From positions 7,194,501-7,258,500 of the forward strand of contig NZ_VIGB01000003.1 in NCBI RefSeq assembly GCF_006636205.1: a stretch of DNA of 64,000 nt. The letters run 5' to 3'. The notes beneath the pieces were generated by a model. The model had not been told where the DNA came from, did no database searches, and was given only the letters and a program-made list of their open reading frames with translations. Below are positions 17,360-25,620 of the stretch, piece after piece. Each line of letters starts with the position of its first letter. Within the stretch, counting starts at the first letter, position 1. The translations under genes were made by a program, and so were the position numbers. The stretch comes from Kitasatospora acidiphila. Lineage in GTDB: Bacteria; Actinomycetota; Actinomycetes; Streptomycetales; Streptomycetaceae.

Positions 17360-19189
17360 CTACACCGACTCGGCAACCTTGAGTGCGCGGGCGATTGCTA
17401 GCCCCACTGCCTGCGCGAGCGGCGGCGGCAGGGCATGGCCGACCTGCCGATATTCGGCGGTCTTGCCGCCTGCGAGCTGCCAGCCGTCGGGGATCGCCTG
17501 GATCATCGCTGCCTGTCGCACCGTGAGCTTGGGATGTGCGTCAGCTGGGAAGTCGGCGTCCGGGGGCGCATCGGCCAGGCTGTTGCCGTTGACCCCCAAC
17601 GCGGCCCAAGCTCGTTTGCTTCCGGTCGGGCCCAAGTCTGCTCCGCCTCGGTTCTCCGAGCCGCCTACGAGCGCTGGTGCCAGTCGATCAGCCTGTGCGG
17701 CCCAGGCGTCGGCGCCTGGCCAGCCGTGGCTGGCCATGGACGCTTTGAGTACGTGGCCGACGGTCGGCGCGGGCATGCCGGTGGGCTCCGGCCAGCAGAA
17801 ACCGGAACTGAAAGGCTCCAGGAGAGCGACGAGGAATCCGCTTTTTCGGTGTTGAGGTACACCGAAATCGGCGGCGTCGAGTACCGCCCAGTTCGAACGG
17901 TAACCCGCTTGTGCCAGCCCGGTTTCGATCCGAGAGCGGTCTGCTGCGAAATCCGGACCTGTGACGAGTTCCGGCAGGTTCTCAAGAAGGACGGCTTTGG
18001 GGCGGATCAGAGTCACAAGCCGAAAAGCGGCCTCGAGCACCTTGCGCGGCTCTTCGTCGTCGGTCCTGCGTACCGCAGCCGCCGACTTGATTCGAGGCAG
18101 GCCGCCGCTGAGCAGGTCTACCTGAAGTGCCATCAGGCGTCGAGGGTCGAGGTCGCGGATGTCGATGCAGTGCACCTCCCACTGAGGGCGGTTGAGGGAG
18201 AGTGTCGAGCATGCCTTGGGATTGCTGTCGACCAGCAGGATCGGTTCGAAGCCTGCCCGTTCGAGCCCGAGGGCCTGGGCGCCTGACCCGGCGCAGATTT
18301 CCAGCGAGGAGAGCAGTGACGGCGTCTTGAGCGGTGGCTCGCCCGCCAGTCGCGCGGTGGATCGTGCCTGCGCCGGGACCTGCACGGACATCTGGCCAGC
18401 GGTGTCCGGCGCAGGAGACGATGATGTCGCGATGGGCTCGCCAAGTAGGGCGGCCACCGTTTCCTGTGCGACTGCCTGGAGTTCTTCGTCGAGCGCGGCT
18501 TCCTCGACTCCATCGAAGAGGACGAACGGGGCGAGTCGCAGCATCCTCATGAGAAAATCGCGAAGGGTCGCTCGTTCGTTCAGGCCGTGCAGGTCGAGCG
18601 TGTTCCACACTCGCAGAATGGCCCTGACCGTATGTGGGCTGCCGCCGAGCGCCGCTCGGCGGGCGTAAATCTGATCGAAGGCGGACTCGCCGAGGATTCC
18701 CAGTGCACCATACGGGTCTGGGGCTGCCGACGAGTGCACGAGCTGTGCCCGCCACCACAGGCGCCCGAAGACGTGCCGTGTGATGTCCGTCCCGAGGACG
18801 CGATCCCGGGGCGGTTCGGGATAGCGCCAGTAGGCCACGTCCGGGAGTAGGACCAGGGAGAGGAAGGCCCAGACGTCCCGCGCTGCGGCTTCGGCAGGGA
18901 CCAGTCCCATCTCGGAGTGCAGCAAAGCCGCCAGTCGGAGGTCGAACTCGGCGTTCCGTGCGCGTCCGGCCGGCTCCGGGAAACCGGCATCCGTGGCGAG
19001 GCTCAGTACCAGCTCACGCAGCTGCAGGAGTTGCGTCGCGGAGACTCGGTCACCACCCGTCGCAACGTACACCGCGGAGTCGTGGGACGCAGCCACCCGC
19101 TCGGTGAGCTGGGCAAGGGAGAGTTGGCGATATCCGTCGAACAGGTGACGCGCCTGACCGGAGAGCAGTCGGGGGTAGAGATAACTCAT
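17360..19189 (-). CDS. C5-methyltransferase homologue lacking the catalytic Cys, with N-terminal extension
   Basis: A 609-aa protein. Residues 1-~285 are helical (FGRLWWRAQLVHSS..., perhaps DUF6339-like) and precede a C5-methyltransferase-type domain. Motif I is LEICAGSGAQALGLERAGF, motif VI LLENLPEL, motif VIII QHRKSGFLVAL, and the C-terminal VGHALPPPLAQAVGLAIA matches motif X. Motif IV should read GGxPCxxFS but reads GGLPRIKSA: Arg366 replaces the nucleophilic Cys. The domain should therefore bind DNA and perhaps SAM but not methylate. ATG 19189 overlaps the previous stop (ATGA); Dcm follows after 136 bases. It may be a specificity or sensor subunit for the active Dcm. Confidence 0.75.
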   Translation of the reverse strand: MSYLYPRLLSGQARHLFDGYRQLSLAQLTERVAASHDSAVYVATGGDRVSATQLLQLRELVLSLATDAGFPEPAGRARNAEFDLRLAALLHSEMGLVPAEAAARDVWAFLSLVLLPDVAYWRYPEPPRDRVLGTDITRHVFGRLWWRAQLVHSSAAPDPYGALGILGESAFDQIYARRAALGGSPHTVRAILRVWNTLDLHGLNERATLRDFLMRMLRLAPFVLFDGVEEAALDEELQAVAQETVAALLGEPIATSSSPAPDTAGQMSVQVPAQARSTARLAGEPPLKTPSLLSSLEICAGSGAQALGLERAGFEPILLVDSNPKACSTLSLNRPQWEVHCIDIRDLDPRRLMALQVDLLSGGLPRIKSAAAVRRTDDEEPRKVLEAAFRLVTLIRPKAVLLENLPELVTGPDFAADRSRIETGLAQAGYRSNWAVLDAADFGVPQHRKSGFLVALLEPFSSGFCWPEPTGMPAPTVGHVLKASMASHGWPGADAWAAQADRLAPALVGGSENRGGADLGPTGSKRAWAALGVNGNSLADAPPDADFPADAHPKLTVRQAAMIQAIPDGWQLAGGKTAEYRQVGHALPPPLAQAVGLAIARALKVAESV

Positions 19190-20085
19190 CGAGACACCTC
19201 GAAGATCTTCACAGCTTCCTGGATTTCCGAGGCGAACAGGCTGGGTGACTGCTGTCGACGCAGCCGCATGTCGCTGATCGAGCGCCCCGGAAACAGCCGC
19301 TCGAATAGCGTTGCCAGGGTTGCCCCGAGTGAATCAGAGGAAAATTCGGCGTCGTCTACGAACTCGTCGTCTGACAGCGCGTGCTCGATCATCGTCCGGG
19401 CGGTATCCGCGTACACCGCGGACAGCACGATTCTGTCGACCTCTCGCGGCTTGCCCGCCCGCTCGAAGGCCTCGGTGACGGTTGTGTTCCGCTCGTTGAC
19501 CAGCAGCAGAAGCGAGCCCATGGTTGCGCTCTCCAGATTGCCGCTGATCTGCAGGTGCCAGGCCGCACCGTCCGGGAAGGAGGTGCGCCCGAAGTCGATC
19601 ACTGCCATCGGGAATTGGGATGCGTCGCCCTGAAGCCTCAGGGCCGAGCGGTCACTCCACAGGATCGATCCGGCCCGGCGTGGCGAGGCCGGCCGGCCGT
19701 CGCCTCGGCGTTCACCGAGTAGTAAGGCCGTGTCCAAGAAGAGGAGTCCGCCCAGAACAGATCCTCGAAGACGTACGTCGAGAGAGACGGGTACGACGCC
19801 GCTGCCAGTCAGCCGGATCTGCTGGGCCGGGCCTCTGAGGTTGGAGCCGGTAGCCGTCCAGACGACCGCCAGAACGAGCACGGCTTCGGGCGGTAGGCCC
19901 GCTTGGGAGCGTGCTCGGTCCTGGTCGATTCGGACGGTTCGATGCAGATGCAGATCCGTCTGGTAGTCCCAATCGGGCACCGCCTCCGGCAGGGGGATGC
20001 GGCCGTCGTCGGTAACCTGCTCCCAGGGCTCGGCCTGGACGACGGTTTCGGACGGGATCCGGTACGGGAGAGCTCGACGGCTCAT
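19186..20085 (-). CDS. Uncharacterised protein of the Z1/paraMORC operon
   Basis: A 299-aa protein with no motif I recognise. The first half is predicted beta-rich (LTGSGVVPVSLDVRLRGS, VLGGLLFLDTALLLG), the centre has SQFPMAVIDFGRTSF and AWHLQISGNLESATMGSLLL, and the end is helical. It has no signal peptide and no obvious nuclease or nucleotide-binding site. Overlaps of four bases on both sides (with the GHKL ATPase and the methyltransferase homologue) show it is an integral part of the system, so a structural or adaptor role between the ATPase and DNA-recognition parts is plausible. Confidence 0.6.
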   Translation of the reverse strand: MSRRALPYRIPSETVVQAEPWEQVTDDGRIPLPEAVPDWDYQTDLHLHRTVRIDQDRARSQAGLPPEAVLVLAVVWTATGSNLRGPAQQIRLTGSGVVPVSLDVRLRGSVLGGLLFLDTALLLGERRGDGRPASPRRAGSILWSDRSALRLQGDASQFPMAVIDFGRTSFPDGAAWHLQISGNLESATMGSLLLLVNERNTTVTEAFERAGKPREVDRIVLSAVYADTARTMIEHALSDDEFVDDAEFSSDSLGATLATLFERLFPGRSISDMRLRRQQSPSLFASEIQEAVKIFEVSR

Positions 20086-22046
20086 CGAGTCTTCACCGCC
20101 TCGACTTTGACATCGATCTCGGTCATGGTGTCCGGAGCAGGACGGACCACCGCCCGCCAGACGGCATCACTTCCGTCGATCTCGATTGATGCGTCGGCGT
20201 GGAAGTCCCCCGCAGCGTTCTGCCAGCCCACCAACTCCGGCCGCTGAGCGCCCAGGGGCGGATCCGATTCTCGGCCGTCGCCTGGCAGTACGACCGCCAA
20301 CTCAACGCGGACACGCTGGCGTCCGGGCACCGGCAACTTGAACTCCTGGACGAGAAGGGTGCTTTCCGCATCGTCGTCGTAGTAGGGATCGCCGAGATAC
20401 TGCACGCGGGGGCGCCTACGAGGGGCGCTACTACCGGGGCCGTTCGCGGTGCCTGGGGCGGCACCGCCTCCTGAGCTGAGCTCTTGGGACGATCGAGGGG
20501 AGGTGGGTTCTGTGGCGGCCGGCGCGTAGCCCTGATCGGCCGGTTCCGGGTGCTCGTCCTCGTCGGTCTCCGACGGGCGGGTCACCGTGCTGCCGGGGCG
20601 ACCGTAGTCGGTGGCCCCGCCAACACCCCAAGCACCGCCGACAAGCCCCGAGAAGAGCGAACTTGCCGCTCCCAAAGCGACCTTGGCGGCCCCGGAACGG
20701 GTCGTTCCGCCAAGTGAGAGCAGGCCGTCGATCTGTTCTCGGATGCGCCGGAACGTCATATTGACGAACGTACTGTCGGGGTGGTCGAGCGATTGATGAT
20801 TCCAGGCGTCGTGCGTCGGCGGCTCGGCCCGCGCATACACGTCGTCCATGCCGGGGTCTGCCCGGAACACACCGGCGTAGCCCTGGTGCACGCTCGGCGG
20901 TTTGGGGCCTGGGTGGTAAGTGACGACCAACTCGGCAGGACGCATGAGGCAGACGTGGTGGACAAGGTCTTCGATGTCCACTAGGCGGGATGCGCTGCTG
21001 GGTTCCAAAGGCGGCATGATCCGAGTGACCAGTCCCAGCCTGCCGAGATGCTTCTTGGGCCGGCGGCACTCGAGATCTGTGCCGTTCGAGCCGCGCATGG
21101 CCTCGTAAGCGGCGACGAACATGTCGAGCGGCCGGGTTTCCCGTGGGTCGGGGACCGGGCGGTCCTCGCCATCGCAGGCGATGCTGAAGCGCATTGCGGG
21201 CCGTCCGTCGTCGGTGGCGATCATCTTCGGCCACAGATGCCAGGCCATGGTCTCCGCGAGGTAATCTGCCGCAGCGACGGGCTCGTAATCTTCAAGGTTG
21301 GGATCGATGACCACAATGGTGGTGCCGGTCTCCTTCGTGCCGAAGGGCCTGAGACCAAGACGCCGGGCCATCGCGTCGGCCTCGGCCCCCACCATGGGTT
21401 CTACGACATCTTGTGAGGCGTCGCCCCACCAATGCCTGCCGGTATACCGACGCTTGCCGGTCGGCTCCGAGGCGACATAGCTCTTCCACATGGCGCAGCC
21501 GATGAGCCTGGTCTCGTAGGCGTCTTCGTCAGTCCGGCAGCGTGTGTGGACCAGGATCGTCCCGCACTTGGAGAGCAGATAGAAGATGCCTTTGCCGAAG
21601 CCGTAGGTGCCACCGCCGAGAGCCGTGTTGCGTGGTTCGCCGATGTTGCGGATGAACGACACGAAATCGCGGTCGTCACCGATGGCGTCATCGGCTCTGG
21701 TGGGGCCGCCGAGGCCTTTGGTGCCCCGATCCGAGATCGACATGACCCGGATCAGTCCCCGCATCAGCGAGTCCCGCAACGGGAGATGGGTGCTCGTCGG
21801 TGCTCCGCCGAGCAGCAGTTCACGCCACTCGCGTACGTGCGCCGGGCCAACCGCCCTCAAGTCGATTCGATAGTCGACCGGTTCGGAGGAGCCCACCAAG
21901 CGCGCGTCCCAGCTGTTCTGAGCGGACTCGCGCACCAGGATGGTGAGCAGGTCGAGCTCGGGACGGCCGAGTTGGTTACGGATGCCCTCGGCGGCGCTCG
22001 CACCTTCCGGTGGGAACGGCTGGGACAGCCAGCGGGGCTCCGTCAC
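20082..22046 (-). CDS. GHKL ATPase of the paraMORC/MutL-like type
   Basis: A 654-aa protein. The GHKL fold shows as the N-box LLTILVRESAQNSWDA, the G1 box SISDRGTKGLGG and the G2 lid LGGGTYGFGKGIFYLLSKCG, the arrangement of MORC-like ATPases rather than histidine kinases. The middle carries beta-rich S5-like sequence (TTIVVIDPNLEDYEP) and an acidic, Pro-rich linker at ~490-560 leads to a C-terminal beta domain. Relatives are predicted to remodel or clamp DNA in restriction systems with Z1 helicases. GTG 22046 overlaps the preceding stop (GTGA); upstream in-frame codons overlap the PD-(D/E)XK gene and are not needed. Confidence 0.78.
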   Translation of the reverse strand: MTEPRWLSQPFPPEGASAAEGIRNQLGRPELDLLTILVRESAQNSWDARLVGSSEPVDYRIDLRAVGPAHVREWRELLLGGAPTSTHLPLRDSLMRGLIRVMSISDRGTKGLGGPTRADDAIGDDRDFVSFIRNIGEPRNTALGGGTYGFGKGIFYLLSKCGTILVHTRCRTDEDAYETRLIGCAMWKSYVASEPTGKRRYTGRHWWGDASQDVVEPMVGAEADAMARRLGLRPFGTKETGTTIVVIDPNLEDYEPVAAADYLAETMAWHLWPKMIATDDGRPAMRFSIACDGEDRPVPDPRETRPLDMFVAAYEAMRGSNGTDLECRRPKKHLGRLGLVTRIMPPLEPSSASRLVDIEDLVHHVCLMRPAELVVTYHPGPKPPSVHQGYAGVFRADPGMDDVYARAEPPTHDAWNHQSLDHPDSTFVNMTFRRIREQIDGLLSLGGTTRSGAAKVALGAASSLFSGLVGGAWGVGGATDYGRPGSTVTRPSETDEDEHPEPADQGYAPAATEPTSPRSSQELSSGGGAAPGTANGPGSSAPRRRPRVQYLGDPYYDDDAESTLLVQEFKLPVPGRQRVRVELAVVLPGDGRESDPPLGAQRPELVGWQNAAGDFHADASIEIDGSDAVWRAVVRPAPDTMTEIDVKVEAVKTR

Positions 22047-23068
22047 ACGGACTCCTGGGTCATGGTGTCGATCACGTTGGATACGGTGTCGTGTGTCAAC
22101 GGCACGGGGCGTTTCCCGGAGAGGTCGATCGTGTACTCGACGTCTTGCACCGTCACCGGTACGCCGGCCGCGGTGAGGGTATGGCTCGTCAGCCCCGGGA
22201 AGTCGGCATCGACTCGGTACCAGGCCTCGTCGGTGGCCATGAAGCGCACGTCTCGGTAGTGGTGAGAGTCGGATGAGTGGTAGCCGGCCGAGGCGAGGAG
22301 TTCGAGGAGCGCACTCTCGTCGTCGCAGAGCCGAAGAGCCCGTTCGATCGACTCGATGAAGCCGGTGCCGATGCCCTGAGCAGTGGTTCGTTGGAGACGG
22401 AACCAAGCTAGGTAGAGGACACCTCCCGCCGGTGGCTCCAGTTGGTCGAGCCCATGGATCCGTGGTCTGCGTCCGGTGCCGATGGCGGTGGATTTCACCT
22501 CTATGGCGATGGTCGCCGCGGTGAAATCGTGCCGGTGACCGTGTGGAGCGCGCCAGAGTCGATGGGCACTCGGGTCGGCTTCCAGAAGGCGTCGAAGCAG
22601 CAGCAACTCCCCGAACAGACCGGCGAGTTGCTCGGGTCTCAGTATCCTGCCGCCGGTGCGGAAAAGTGCTCGCCAACGGTCGAGCACGTGGTAGAGGGCT
22701 TTGACCGGGGTTTCCGACATGCTCTCGGTCACAGCCACAACGTCTGCGCACAACTCTGTGAACAGATCATTGAAGTCGTCTCGTAGGCAGCCGAGATCCG
22801 CATACGTCTGATAGACCTCAGCGTCCTCCAAAGGCCGCTTATGCAGTCGAAGCACGGGCCCGTCAAGGCCGGTGCGAACCTTCTGATGCGAGTGGATCGG
22901 CACCAGGAGATGGCGGTGGCCGTCATGGTCGACCCCCACGGCCAAGGGGCCGCGGTCGGTGGTCACCGGCAGGTCGGAGACTCGCAGGCGCCTGTCACCG
23001 CCGGCCTGTTCGGCCTCGAGAGCCGCCCAGTGCCGCTCGATGGCCTCCCGGAGCACGCCGTCGGTCAT
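22043..23068 (-). CDS. PD-(D/E)XK family protein (DUF4420-like)
   Basis: A 341-aa protein with a restriction-endonuclease-like core: a helix GLFGELLLLRRLLEAD, then GHRHDFTAATIAIEVKSTA, which supplies the D...ExK metal-binding triad (Asp, Glu, Lys), and LDQLEPP downstream. This is the layout of DUF4420 PD-(D/E)XK proteins, which accompany Z1 and GHKL genes. It is the probable DNA-cutting subunit. Overlaps of four bases join it to the Z1 gene before and the GHKL gene after. Confidence 0.8.
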   Translation of the reverse strand: MTDGVLREAIERHWAALEAEQAGGDRRLRVSDLPVTTDRGPLAVGVDHDGHRHLLVPIHSHQKVRTGLDGPVLRLHKRPLEDAEVYQTYADLGCLRDDFNDLFTELCADVVAVTESMSETPVKALYHVLDRWRALFRTGGRILRPEQLAGLFGELLLLRRLLEADPSAHRLWRAPHGHRHDFTAATIAIEVKSTAIGTGRRPRIHGLDQLEPPAGGVLYLAWFRLQRTTAQGIGTGFIESIERALRLCDDESALLELLASAGYHSSDSHHYRDVRFMATDEAWYRVDADFPGLTSHTLTAAGVPVTVQDVEYTIDLSGKRPVPLTHDTVSNVIDTMTQESV

Positions 23069-25620
23069 GCGGCCTCACCGTCGAGAAGGCTGTAGTCCTC
23101 GTCCTCGATCTGCACTCCGGAGAGGTCGGCGGAGATGTAGACCCGCTTCTCGACGGTGCTGTCCCCGTTTCCGGGGGTGGGGAAGACCAGGCCGATGCCG
23201 ATGACGTGCTCCTCGGCATTCAACGGCTCACGCTGCTGCCTGGAAGCGCCGGGCGGCGAGACCTTGTCGATCGGGTAGAGGACCAGCAGGCCGTGGTTGG
23301 GGAACTGACGTTGCCGCTCGGCCTTGATCTGCTCCTCTGTGAGCTTCTCTGTATCGCCTGCCAGGTCTACGGCGGCGTCGCGCCGGCTCATCAGCGTCTT
23401 GATGTCCGCGAAGTCGGGGCTGGTGGTGGTGACCCGGGAGCGGCTGATCCGGCCGACCGTGATGCCGTAGGCGAAGGTGAGGGTCTGGTCCTCGGCACCT
23501 TCGGGCTGGCCGACGACGGCGATGTTCCACCTGCCGAGCGCCCCGGCAGCTCGGACACGCTTCTTGATGTAACCCGTGAGTAGCTCTCCGTCGGCTTCCG
23601 ACTTCTCGTGGAACTGATACGACGAGAGGAAGTCGGTCACGAGATCGTGCGGCACGTCGCGGAAGATGTAGCGACCGTCATCAGGGCGTTCCTCGATACG
23701 CACGGAGTGAGTCTTGGCCGCTGCCACAAGTGTGCGCGCGGCGGCGAGGTTTCCGTTCAACCAGTCGGCGCCTGTGTGGAAGCAGTGGGTCTGGATACGC
23801 CGCCCGCCGTAGGAGGAAGCTGCCACGACGGCGTCTTTCATCTTGGCAGCTGCTGTGACACGCATGGCAGGGTGCGTGCGAAGGCGAACGGCGAAGGTGA
23901 GCGGCGTTTCGTTCTCCGTCATGTAGAGGTCGATGTCGCGACGCATTTCGGCCTCGACGGTCGCGATGTGACGGAACCACTCGGAGAGCTCGTCGGTCAT
24001 CCAGATCCGCGGAAGGTCTGCGTACCCGTTCCGAAATCCGAACCAGCGGCCCATCTGTAGAAGCGTGTCATATGCCGACACGGAGCGAACGAAGTAACTG
24101 ACCGACAGGCCTTCGAGAGTCAGACCCCTGGAGAGGGTGTTGCCCCCCACTGCGATCGCCACGACAGGGCCGTTTTCGTAGTCCAGTCGAGCGTCACTGC
24201 TCGAGTTGTCCATGATGATCCGGCAGTTCTTGAGGACACCGGCGAGTTCCGGAAACAGCTGATCGAACTCCACCTTCGTCTCGTGGAAATCCTCCGCCGC
24301 GACGCGCGCGGTCTCGTGATCCCACAGCTCGCGAAGCCGTGCCACGAACTCGGGGTCTGCCAGGGCCTTTTCGGATCGGTCACGGAGGTGCACCAGTGGT
24401 CGTTCGAAGCTGTTGTGCACCACTGTGTTGACGCTGGTGTGAATCAACATCGTGTTGTGCGGATTCCCCGAGCCACGGACCCGACGGGCGGCTGTGGCCA
24501 GCCAGAAATACTCGACTGCTTCGCGAAGGGTGTCGGTGATGACCGGCTCGAAGTCCTCGACGTCTGCCTTCGTTGCGGGGCGCACATACGGCACGTCCTC
24601 CGTCGGGATGGACCGGATCATGTCGTAGCCGTCATCGACCTGCTCCGGGTCTTCATCGTCGAGCGCATAGCGTCCGAAGAGGACTTCGGTGCCGAAATGC
24701 CTATCAGGCTTCGGTAGGTTGACGATGAAGTCTTTGGGATAGAGATCCTGGGCGCTCGGATCGATCAACAGGTTGGCGAACGGAGAAGCGGTGTAGCCGA
24801 GGTAGGCGCACTTCGGCAGACTCTTCATGATCTTCAAGATCAGGGGGTTGATCGAGCTCGTCGCCACGGTTGCTTGGTCGGCCTCGTCGTCGATGATCAG
24901 TGCCGGGCAGTCCTGCAGGTACTCTGACGCCTGATCGAGCCAGCGCTCGAGCTTGCGCAGCACTGTGGCGTTCTTCTTCACCACACACAGCACGTGTGTC
25001 TTGTTGCTCTTGCCGAAATACGAGGCCGGGTTTTCCTGGGGGGTGAAGTCTTTGTCGAGCCCGGTCAGTTGCGACCACGACGTGGGATTCGGCTCTACGA
25101 GCTGCTGAACCAGCCGGGCCTGCGTCTGACGTCGAAGACCGTTGTGGACGCCCGCGAGGACGATGAACAACTTGTAGCCGCGATCGGCGGCCTTCGCCAT
25201 GACCGACGTGAAGTTGGTCGTCTTGCCGGACTGCACATAGCCAACCACTAGCCCACGGGTGGAGAAGGACCGTTCCCGCGGGTGGTCGAGGAGCGACATG
25301 ATGCGATAAGTGGAGTCATCGAGACTCTTGACTGCCTGCTCCGACCACCCGTCCTTGCTCAGGAGCGATGAGATCGCCGGCCAACACTTGTCCTTGGACT
25401 GGACACCCGTGTACCAGGTCTCGCGGGCCCCGTTTTCGACGACACGCGGTTCTTCGAGCTCCCTGACGCGAATAGCTTCCTGCTCGTGCCGGTCTCGGAT
25501 GCCCTGGATGACGTCGGGACCGATACCGAACTGCTCAAGCCGCTTGATCGCGTCTGCCGGGGTGAACGTGTCGAGAAGCGCCTTGAACGTGTCGTACATT
25601 CCGTCGAATTCATCGGTCAT
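23065..25620 (-). CDS. Z1-domain superfamily II helicase-like ATPase
   Basis: An 851-aa protein. Walker A is GYVQSGKTTNF, the DEAD-like Walker B is ALIIDDEADQA, and motif III-like GYTASPFAN follows; VAIGGNTLSRGLTLEGL-type sequence (positions ~500) is the Z1 helicase motif with an Arg finger region. The family partners DNA methylases and nucleases in predicted restriction systems and is expected to move on or remodel DNA. ATG 25620 is chosen: it lies 11 bases inside the end of the trypsin-STAND-WD40 gene, so translation is coupled. A start at 25659 would lengthen the overlap for no gain. Confidence 0.85.
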   Translation of the reverse strand: MTDEFDGMYDTFKALLDTFTPADAIKRLEQFGIGPDVIQGIRDRHEQEAIRVRELEEPRVVENGARETWYTGVQSKDKCWPAISSLLSKDGWSEQAVKSLDDSTYRIMSLLDHPRERSFSTRGLVVGYVQSGKTTNFTSVMAKAADRGYKLFIVLAGVHNGLRRQTQARLVQQLVEPNPTSWSQLTGLDKDFTPQENPASYFGKSNKTHVLCVVKKNATVLRKLERWLDQASEYLQDCPALIIDDEADQATVATSSINPLILKIMKSLPKCAYLGYTASPFANLLIDPSAQDLYPKDFIVNLPKPDRHFGTEVLFGRYALDDEDPEQVDDGYDMIRSIPTEDVPYVRPATKADVEDFEPVITDTLREAVEYFWLATAARRVRGSGNPHNTMLIHTSVNTVVHNSFERPLVHLRDRSEKALADPEFVARLRELWDHETARVAAEDFHETKVEFDQLFPELAGVLKNCRIIMDNSSSDARLDYENGPVVAIAVGGNTLSRGLTLEGLSVSYFVRSVSAYDTLLQMGRWFGFRNGYADLPRIWMTDELSEWFRHIATVEAEMRRDIDLYMTENETPLTFAVRLRTHPAMRVTAAAKMKDAVVAASSYGGRRIQTHCFHTGADWLNGNLAAARTLVAAAKTHSVRIEERPDDGRYIFRDVPHDLVTDFLSSYQFHEKSEADGELLTGYIKKRVRAAGALGRWNIAVVGQPEGAEDQTLTFAYGITVGRISRSRVTTTSPDFADIKTLMSRRDAAVDLAGDTEKLTEEQIKAERQRQFPNHGLLVLYPIDKVSPPGASRQQREPLNAEEHVIGIGLVFPTPGNGDSTVEKRVYISADLSGVQIEDEDYSLLDGEAA

